From Candidatus Saccharimonadota bacterium (GTDB lineage: Bacteria > Patescibacteriota > Saccharimonadia > Saccharimonadales > Saccharimonadaceae), in the NCBI GenBank assembly GCA_905371715.1, contig CAJPLV010000017.1, positions 1-10,652 of the forward strand: DNA of 10,652 nucleotides, written 5' to 3'. Below, piece by piece: positions 6,448-10,652 of this stretch. Made by a program: the position numbers and the translations under genes. Every line of letters starts with the position of its first letter. The stretch's first letter is position 1. Below the pieces are notes generated by a model. The model saw nothing but the letters and a program-made list of their open reading frames with translations. It was not told the origin of the DNA and searched no databases.

Positions 6448-6511
6448 CAACCTGTTACGCACTTATATATTATTGCTTTCTGCAAATTGCACAAGAAAAG
6501 GGACTAACATT

Positions 6512-6937
6512 ATGGCAAAACAAGTTATTGGTAATCTGAAACTCCGTATTCCGGCTGGTCGCGCGACTGCTGGTCCGCCGGTTGGCAGCACACTCGGCCA
6601 GTGGGGTTTGAATATGATGGATTTCATCAACCCGTTTAACGAGGCAACTAAAAAGGATATGGGTAAAGACGTTATTGTGCATATCCAAGTGTACGAAGAC
6701 CGTACGTTTACATGGAAATCGCTCGGGCAGCCGGTTGACGATATGATCCGCGAGAAAATCGGTATCAAAAAAGGCAGCGGTAAACCGCACGCCGAAAAAG
6801 TCGGCAAAATTACACGCGCGCAGCTAGAAGAAATTGCCGAAATAAAGAAAGATCAGCTCAACGCGATTGACTTAGACGGCGCAGTAAAGGTCATTGCTGG
6901 TACTGCCCGCAGCATGGGCGTGGAAGTTGTCGACTAG
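6512..6937 (+). CDS. rplK: 50S ribosomal protein L11
   Basis: L11 is 141 residues, the normal bacterial length. It binds the GTPase-associated centre of 23S rRNA and helps recruit elongation factors. The N-terminal domain has the Pro/Gly-rich signature IPAGRATAGPPVGSTLGQWG at about residues 13-32. The C-terminal rRNA-binding domain spans about 72-141 and ends GTARSMGVEV. The ATG at 6512 follows AAAAGGGAC (6496-6503); an in-frame TTG at 6473 lacks a ribosome site and would add an atypical 13-residue extension. The gene has its own promoter and a hairpin terminator 26 bases after the stop. It is therefore a single-gene unit, whereas rplK is usually followed directly by rplA. Confidence 0.97.
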   Translation: MAKQVIGNLKLRIPAGRATAGPPVGSTLGQWGLNMMDFINPFNEATKKDMGKDVIVHIQVYEDRTFTWKSLGQPVDDMIREKIGIKKGSGKPHAEKVGKITRAQLEEIAEIKKDQLNAIDLDGAVKVIAGTARSMGVEVVD

Positions 6938-6963
6938 ACTTAGACGGTAATGTAAACAGTGAG

Positions 6964-6997
6964 AGCGCTTTGGTCTTTGGCTGGAGCGCTTTTTATT
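6964..6997 (+). terminator. Intrinsic terminator after rplK
   Basis: AGCGCTTTGG (6964-6973) pairs with CTGGAGCGCT (6981-6990) through seven Watson-Crick and three G-U pairs around a 7-base loop. TTTTATT follows. It ends the rplK transcript before tRNA-Pro. Confidence 0.85.
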
Positions 6998-7084
6998 ATC
7001 TGCGAAGATGCGATGAGTCGCCGCAAACACTTTACGGAAAGAAATATATTATGCTGTTTCATGCCACGCGAAAAAACACGCAAG

Positions 7085-7093
7085 TGTTATAAT
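7085..7093 (+). promoter_or_regulatory. Extended -10 promoter of tRNA-Pro
   Basis: TGTTATAAT (7085-7093) is a TG-N-TATAAT extended -10. No clear -35 is seen (CACGCG at 7065-7070). The predicted start near 7100 lies two bases before the mature tRNA 5' end, so the precursor leader would be very short. Confidence 0.65.
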
Positions 7094-7101
7094 GGAGTCA
7101 T

Positions 7102-7178
7102 CGGGATGTAGCGCAGTTTGGTAGCGCACACGGCTGGGGGCCGTGAGGTCGCAAGTTCGAGCCTTGTCATCCCGACCA
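7102..7178 (+). tRNA. tRNA-Pro (anticodon GGG)
   Basis: This 77-base sequence folds as a full cloverleaf. The acceptor stem is CGGGATG/CATCCCG (7102-7108 with 7168-7174) and the D stem GCGC/GCGC. The anticodon stem is CACGG/CCGTG with loop CTGGGGG, giving anticodon GGG. The T arm is GCAAG-TTCGAGC-CTTGT with one G-U pair. The discriminator is A, and the 3' CCA (7176-7178) is encoded. It reads CCC and CCU codons. The C1-G72 pair is typical of bacterial tRNA-Pro. It sits alone between rplK and the AT-rich hydrolase gene. Confidence 0.96.
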
Positions 7179-7193
7179 GTTTTTGGTACAGAA

Positions 7194-7249
7194 AAATCAA
7201 GAGAGATTATTTTAAATTTTAAAGAAGATATTAAAGAATATCTTGATTT
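7194..7249 (+). repeat. AT-rich leader with two competing inverted repeats
   Basis: Between tRNA-Pro and the hydrolase gene lie 133 AT-rich bases. AAATCAAGA (7194-7202) is perfectly complementary to TCTTGATTT (7241-7249). Inside, AAGATATT (7225-7232) pairs with AATATCTT (7237-7244) around a 4-base loop. The two pairings share 7241-7244, so they exclude each other. This resembles a switch or attenuator, but AT-rich DNA gives such repeats easily. No convincing promoter was found for the gene downstream. Confidence 0.4.
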
Positions 7250-7311
7250 AATGATTTACGGGATTGTCATCAGATAAAACTTTTCAATATTATAATTAGG
7301 AGGAATGCTGA

Positions 7312-8343
7312 ATGAACTATAAAAATCCATACGAACATTTGTCTGGAAAACTAAATGATAGAAAGCTAATTACCGCCGGTTTTTCAGAGAAAGCTTATGA
7401 TACAGGGGATGTTAAACTAAACTTTGTTGTTGGTCCTAATAATGGACCAAGTTTATTGTTGATTCCAGCCCAAATCGGTATATGGGAAAGTTATAAGAAA
7501 GTACTCTTACCACTATCGAAAATTTTTCAAGTATATGCCGTAGACGTGAGAGGTCACGGAAAATCTTCTTGGACACCTGGACATTATTCATGGAAAATTA
7601 TTGGTGAGGACATAAAGCTATTTATAGAAAATGTGATAAAACAAAAAGTAATTATCAGCGGAAATTCATCGGGTGGCATTATCGCTCTTTGGTGCGCCGC
7701 TAATATTCCCGAATATGTTTCCGGGATTGTTCTTGAGGACGCGCCTATTTTTTCTGCTGAAATGCCGCGGTTTAAAGAACAAGATAAATTTGTATATAAC
7801 GGGCTAAAACACCTTGTTGATCAAATCGGAAATATACAAGATAGAGATTTGGCAAATTATTTTAAAGATATGGAAGTGCCGGCCTCTGATAAGAGGATCA
7901 AAAGAATTCCAAATTGGTTTGTCGGCTGGTTGTCGCGAAGGATAAAGAAGTTTCAAGATAGATACCCTGATAGTCCAGTCGAAATTGGATTCCCGTTTCC
8001 GGACAGCTTATGCTTGCTGATCAAATCATTATCTATGTTTGACCCGGATTTTGCCAGAGCCTTCGTAGACGGTAGATTTTATGATGGTATTGACCATGCA
8101 GAGGCTTTTAAGAGAACGAAATGCCCTATACTGCTTATTCAAGCCGATTGGAAACGATACGAAAATTACGGACTTGTAGGGGCATTTGATGACGATGACG
8201 CTCAGCATGCTATTTCCTTAGCTCCGCAAATAATATATAAAAAGGTCTCCGCTAATCATGTCATTCATGCTTTCAAGCCAAAAGAGTATATTAAACTATT
8301 ATCAGAATTTAGAGAAATAGTATCTGATAATTCTATAGTCTAA
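7312..8343 (+). CDS. Alpha/beta-hydrolase fold protein, AT-rich and probably acquired
   Basis: This 343-residue protein has the fold's landmarks: an early strand LLLIPAQIGIW (48-58), VDVRGHGKSS (77-86) and the nucleophile elbow GNSSGG with Ser119. A late acid candidate is Asp279 (ILLIQADW), and the catalytic His is 316 or 319 (SANHVIHAF). The set fits a Ser-Asp-His hydrolase such as an esterase or lactonase. The substrate cannot be told; a long helical cap (about 150-260) probably governs it. There is no signal peptide. AGGAGG (7298-7303), eight bases from the ATG, is strong. In line 7321-7380 only 21 of 60 bases are G/C against 29 of 60 in rplA (9661-9720). Arg codons are often AGA/AGG and Ile often ATA, unlike neighbours. 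This suggests horizontal transfer. A terminator follows at once. Confidence 0.88.
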   Translation: MNYKNPYEHLSGKLNDRKLITAGFSEKAYDTGDVKLNFVVGPNNGPSLLLIPAQIGIWESYKKVLLPLSKIFQVYAVDVRGHGKSSWTPGHYSWKIIGEDIKLFIENVIKQKVIISGNSSGGIIALWCAANIPEYVSGIVLEDAPIFSAEMPRFKEQDKFVYNGLKHLVDQIGNIQDRDLANYFKDMEVPASDKRIKRIPNWFVGWLSRRIKKFQDRYPDSPVEIGFPFPDSLCLLIKSLSMFDPDFARAFVDGRFYDGIDHAEAFKRTKCPILLIQADWKRYENYGLVGAFDDDDAQHAISLAPQIIYKKVSANHVIHAFKPKEYIKLLSEFREIVSDNSIV

Positions 8344-8356
8344 TGCGCCTCACTAT

Positions 8357-8398
8357 AAAACATACTCCTTCATAAATAAAGGAGTACGTTTTGTTTTT
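8357..8398. terminator. Bidirectional intrinsic terminator
   Basis: AAAACATACTCCTT (8357-8370) pairs with AAGGAGTACGTTTT (8379-8392) through 13 of 14 positions around an 8-base loop. GTTTTT follows on the plus strand. On the minus strand the AAAAC arm supplies a short U run. It sits between convergent genes (hydrolase and LysM-CHAP), 13 bases past one stop and 19 past the other, as expected of a shared terminator. Confidence 0.85.
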
Positions 8399-8411
8399 AC
8401 ATTCGCGCTGT

Positions 8412-9167
8412 TTAGTAAATAAACTGTCCAAACGTCCCAGGGCGCACCGTGCGTTTATTATAATTGCCGGCTTTGTAGTTCCAGCCCATTTCAGACACCG
8501 TATACGAGCCGTCGGTGTTAACACTTTCGACATAAGCGACGTGTCCATTCGTGACGGCGACCGCGCCGGCTTGCGGTGCTGTGCCGGTAGATTTGCCGGC
8601 GCGCTGTGCGGCGCTGATCCAGTTATAACCAGCGTTGCCGTACACTGCAACATCAGGACGGCGGCTATGCACGTAGTCGGTACACCACATGCCGTTACCA
8701 ACGTAGTAGCTGTTTGAGCTGACCGGCTTGCTCGTGTACTGGCGCGTTGTATATGTGCTGCGCCGAGCGGCAGGCGTAGGCGCTGCCTGTGCGCGGGCTG
8801 CTTGCTGGGCGGCAAGCGCGGCGCTCGTGCGGTCGGCGAGCTGCTCGTCGGCAGCTGGCACGCGAATTTTATCGCCCGGGTTAATCGCGTCTGGGTTGGC
8901 GATTGATTCGTTTGCATCAAACAAACGTGTCCATGTCGTACCGTTCGCCTCGGCGATTGAGCTAAGCGAGTCGCCCTCCGCCACCGTTACGATAACATCT
9001 TTTTTCTCGTTTTTTGACTCTTTGTCTTTTTTGTCAGATTCTTGTTTACTATCGGTTGACGTTTTGCCGTCCGATGTGGTTGGTGCGGATTCGGCAAACG
9101 CCGGAGCACTCCAGAGCGCTACGGCAATGGCAACCGCCAACACCGCTAATGCTTTGTTGAAACGCAT
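8412..9167 (-). CDS. Secreted LysM-CHAP peptidoglycan hydrolase
   Basis: This 251-residue protein starts with a signal peptide: MRFNK, a hydrophobic core (ALAVLAVAIAVALW) and a cleavage site APAFA-ES. A charged Ser/Lys/Asp linker (27-57) leads to a LysM domain (about 58-104; VAEGDSLSSIAEANGTTW to IRVP), which binds peptidoglycan glycan strands. After an Ala-rich linker comes a CHAP domain (about 153-251). Its likely catalytic residues are Cys162 (MWCTDYV), His209 (GHVAYVESV) and Glu226 (SEMGWN). CHAP enzymes cleave peptide bonds in peptidoglycan as amidases or endopeptidases. The ATG at 9167 is five bases after TAAGGAGG; an upstream in-frame ATG at 9221 would precede the promoter's -10 and spoil the signal peptide. 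Possible roles are own-wall remodelling or action on a host's wall. Confidence 0.93.
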   Translation of the reverse strand: MRFNKALAVLAVAIAVALWSAPAFAESAPTTSDGKTSTDSKQESDKKDKESKNEKKDVIVTVAEGDSLSSIAEANGTTWTRLFDANESIANPDAINPGDKIRVPAADEQLADRTSAALAAQQAARAQAAPTPAARRSTYTTRQYTSKPVSSNSYYVGNGMWCTDYVHSRRPDVAVYGNAGYNWISAAQRAGKSTGTAPQAGAVAVTNGHVAYVESVNTDGSYTVSEMGWNYKAGNYNKRTVRPGTFGQFIY

Positions 9168-9206
9168 CGTTTCCTCCTTATACCCCCACGGCAAAAGGTA
9201 ATAAAA

Positions 9207-9235
9207 TTTATAAATTATCAAACCGTGGAACGCAA
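9207..9235 (-). promoter_or_regulatory. Promoter of the LysM-CHAP gene with flanking inverted repeat
   Basis: On the minus strand, TTGCGT (9235-9230), 17 bases and TATAAA (9212-9207). The start would be near 9200, giving a ~33-nt leader with a strong ribosome site. CCACGG (9186-9191) and CCGTGG (9223-9228) form an inverted repeat bracketing the -10 and could be an operator. Confidence 0.65.
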
Positions 9236-9317
9236 TGCTTACGCTTATATGTCAATAGCAAAGTGCAAACATGCAAAGCCGATACTAGCACGCCAAAAAT
9301 ATACTGTCAACGATTTT

Positions 9318-9382
9318 TTGCGTAATATAGCAAAAGAACAGATATAAAATACCTAGACTTTTGATGCGCTTTTTGGTACAAT
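9318..9382 (+). promoter_or_regulatory. Promoter region of rplA, possibly two tandem promoters
   Basis: Candidate P2 has TAGACT (9354-9359), 17 bases and TACAAT (9377-9382), with a start near 9389. Candidate P1 has TTGCGT (9318-9323), 19 bases and TATAAA (9343-9348). P2 has better spacing; P1 has the -35 used by other genes here. The region between this and the LysM-CHAP promoter (9236-9317) holds only repeated GCAAA pentamers at 9258, 9265 and 9273. Confidence 0.55.
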
Positions 9383-9400
9383 CAAATGTGTAATAATTCA

Positions 9401-9446
9401 ATAGGTTGGGAGATTAGTCAAGGAAATGGCTCATCGTTCGTACCAC
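9401..9446 (+). promoter_or_regulatory. Candidate L1-binding leader of rplA
   Basis: The leader contains ATAGGTTGGGAG (9401-9412) and TACCAC (9441-9446). These resemble the two strands of the L1-binding site in 23S rRNA, which I remember as AUAGGUGGGAG and UACCACC. L1 is known to repress its own operon by binding an mRNA mimic of that site. The pairing I can draw is short: GGT/ACC outside and GAG/CTC inside. The call therefore rests mainly on primary sequence similarity. Confidence 0.4.
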
Positions 9447-9465
9447 AGAAAGGAATCGCTAAATT

Positions 9466-10476
9466 ATGGCAAGAAAAGCTGAATTGCTTGAGCAGGCAGC
9501 TAAACTGAAACTTGATGTTTCAGCAAAAAACACGATCGCAGAGATTGAGGCAGCGATTAATGCGGCGAACGCACCAGTTGCTGCGAACGAGTCGACTAAA
9601 GACTCCGGCGTTGTCGCAGAGCGCGAGGCTGTCGTGGCAAAAAGCGGCAAACGCAGCGCCAAGGCACTTGAAGAAGCTGAAGCAAAAGCAGAAAAAGAGG
9701 CTCGCAAACAAGCTGGCGACACTACGCCGCAAGGCGATGCTGACGCAGCGGTTAAAAAAGGTCCGGCGCCAAAAGTCCGTCCGTTGATTGAGCGCCGCGG
9801 CAAAGCCTATCGCAAAGCCGCCGAAAAAGTTGAGGCAGATAAGATTTATAACCTGCATGATGCGCTTATGCTTGCAGTCGAAACCAATCCAGCGAAGTTC
9901 GACGCTAGCGTTGAGGTTCACGTGCGTTTGGGTGTCGATCCGCGCCAAGCCGACCAAAACATTCGCGCTACCGTCGTGTTGCCGCACGGCACGGGCAAAA
10001 CCGTCCGCGTTGCTGTCTTTGCACCAGAAGCTGACGCCACTAAAGCAAAGGAAGCCGGCGCCGACGTTGCGGGCGAAGAAGCTATTGTGAAGCTGCTTGA
10101 TAAAGGCGCGCTTGACTTTGACGTCCTCATTGCCACTCCTGCTTACATGCCAAAACTCGGCAAGTACGCTCGTCAACTTGGTCCGAAAGGTTTAATGCCG
10201 AACCCAAAGAGCGGCACTGTCGCTGCTGACGTCGTTAAGGCAGTTTCCGAGGCTAAAGTCGGCAAGGTTGAATATCGTGTTGACAAACAAGCGATCATCC
10301 ATCTAGGTATTGGCAAAGTTAGCTTTGGTGTCGACAAGCTTGAAGAGAATGCTAAAACATTCTTCGCTAGTTTACAGAGCCAAAAGCCGTCTAGCCTGAA
10401 AGGCAGTTACGTTAAGTCGACCGCTATTGCCACGACGATGGGGCCGGGGATTGCAACCGAAAACCAAGTAAATTAA
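9466..10476 (+). CDS. rplA: 50S ribosomal protein L1 with ~108-residue N-terminal extension
   Basis: L1 forms the mobile L1 stalk of the 50S subunit and helps eject deacylated tRNA. The core begins near residue 109 ([15 protein letters not shown]) and holds the signature [15 protein letters not shown] at 238-252. It ends [17 protein letters not shown]. Total length is 336 against a usual ~230. Residues 1-33 ([14 protein letters not shown], then TIAEIEAAI) look like a two-helix SAP/HeH-like motif, which often binds nucleic acid. Residues 34-108 are Ala/Lys/Glu-rich and probably disordered. AAAGGA (9449-9454) is the ribosome site for the ATG at 9466. The gene stands apart from rplK and ends in a strong terminator. 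L1 identity is certain; the role of the extension is unknown. Confidence 0.96.
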   Translation: MARKAELLEQAAKLKLDVSAKNTIAEIEAAINAANAPVAANESTKDSGVVAEREAVVAKSGKRSAKALEEAEAKAEKEARKQAGDTTPQGDADAAVKKGPAPKVRPLIERRGKAYRKAAEKVEADKIYNLHDALMLAVETNPAKFDASVEVHVRLGVDPRQADQNIRATVVLPHGTGKTVRVAVFAPEADATKAKEAGADVAGEEAIVKLLDKGALDFDVLIATPAYMPKLGKYARQLGPKGLMPNPKSGTVAADVVKAVSEAKVGKVEYRVDKQAIIHLGIGKVSFGVDKLEENAKTFFASLQSQKPSSLKGSYVKSTAIATTMGPGIATENQVN

Positions 10477-10502
10477 ACGCGGCATAAAGTTAAGCCTGTG
10501 CG

Positions 10503-10538
10503 CGCCGCTTACGTGTACTTACGTAAGCGGCGTTTTAT
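10503..10538 (+). terminator. Strong intrinsic terminator after rplA
   Basis: CGCCGCTTACGT (10503-10514) and ACGTAAGCGGCG (10521-10532) form a perfect 12-bp stem around a 6-base loop, followed by TTTTAT. It lies 26 bases after the rplA stop. rplA is thus a single-gene unit in this window. The 114 bases that remain to the window end hold no gene I can support. Confidence 0.92.
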
Positions 10539-10652
10539 GATGTAATAATGCGCACTGATTGCATTCTCTGTACAAGTAGAGCGGACATATGGCACAGCTT
10601 AACTTAACACCCTAACCACAACAATTTGCCTTAAAGACTTCAAGCGGGGTTA

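Noticed and set aside
7291..7296. Perfect TATAAT just before the hydrolase gene as its promoter.
   Set aside because: Transcription would start at about 7303, inside or after the AGGAGG ribosome site, removing it from the mRNA; no -35 fits either.
8333..8920. Long minus-strand frame overlapping the LysM-CHAP gene in another frame.
   Set aside because: It is a shadow frame; the in-frame LysM-CHAP protein has signal peptide, motifs and a strong ribosome site, and this one crosses the terminator.
7180..9380. An 11-base direct repeat TTTTTGGTACA just after tRNA-Pro (7180-7190) and before rplA (9370-9380), which could mark an integrated segment.
   Set aside because: About a dozen 11-base matches are expected by chance in a window of this size, the right copy overlaps the rplA -10 box, and there is no integrase or tRNA-derived sequence.
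9426..9482. An 18-residue ORF in the rplA leader, overlapping the rplA start out of frame.
   Set aside because: Its ribosome site (AGGAA) touches the ATG with no spacing, and it lies inside the putative L1-binding element, which explains the sequence better.
9520..10176. Long minus-strand frame opposite rplA.
   Set aside because: It is a shadow of a strongly biased coding sequence, rich in Cys, Phe and Arg with no domain pattern and no ribosome site.
236..10476. Use of TGA as a sense codon, as in some CPR groups.
   Set aside because: All recognised proteins read through normally with TGA only at gene ends (932-934 and 2799-2801), so the standard code applies.
10589..10652. Possible new gene or tRNA start at the right edge (an ATG at 10589; GCGGGGTTA at 10644, which could open a tRNA acceptor stem).
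   Set aside because: The ATG frame stops after eight codons without a ribosome site, and nine bases are too few to call a tRNA.

Overview
The window looks like a chromosomal segment of a small-genome bacterium of the Patescibacteria/CPR, most probably a Candidatus Saccharibacteria (TM7) relative. This is inference from gene content and style. There is a secE-nusG-rplK core, ribosomal and Sec proteins with long Lys/Ala-rich N-terminal extensions, short intergenic gaps, a secreted LysM-CHAP wall hydrolase, and a truncated surface protein of a kind I associate with TM7 genomes. The standard code fits every gene: TGA ends two genes and none is read through. Most of the window is moderately GC-rich. 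The hydrolase gene at 7312-8343 is clearly more AT-rich, and the phosphoribosyltransferase gene at 1881-2801 mildly so.

Layout: 1-235 (minus) is the start of a secreted protein cut by the window edge. 374-1681 (plus) is a two-gene unit: a P-loop kinase-like protein, probably on a leaderless mRNA, and a YgjP-type zinc metallopeptidase. 1682-1880 is a spacer with two tiny overlapping ORFs and a promoter. 1881-2801 (plus) is an uncharacterised phosphoribosyltransferase, convergent with a TIGR00725/LOG-like (SLOG) protein at 2896-3441 (minus). 3551-3601 is a 16-residue ORF with a near-perfect Shine-Dalgarno sequence. 3644-5287 is an orphan membrane histidine kinase.

From 5295 comes the translation/secretion core. 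secE and nusG share one promoter and a 5' stem-loop, and rplK has its own strong promoter and terminator. rplK and rplA, usually adjacent in bacteria, are separated here by tRNA-Pro(GGG), the AT-rich alpha/beta-hydrolase gene and a convergent LysM-CHAP gene. These last two meet at a bidirectional terminator. rplA (9466-10476) has its own promoter region, a leader resembling the L1 site of 23S rRNA, and a strong terminator. The last 114 bases hold no convincing gene.

Several recognisable promoters share a -35 element of the form TTGC(A/G)N about 17 bp from a TATAAT-like -10, rather than TTGACA. Two others have an extended -10 (TGnTATAAT) with a poor -35. The best leads for new biology are the 16-residue ORF, the PRTase/SLOG convergent pair, the insertion between rplK and rplA, the N-terminal extensions of L1 and SecE, and the rplA leader. 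I see no CRISPR array, insertion sequence or complete mobile element.
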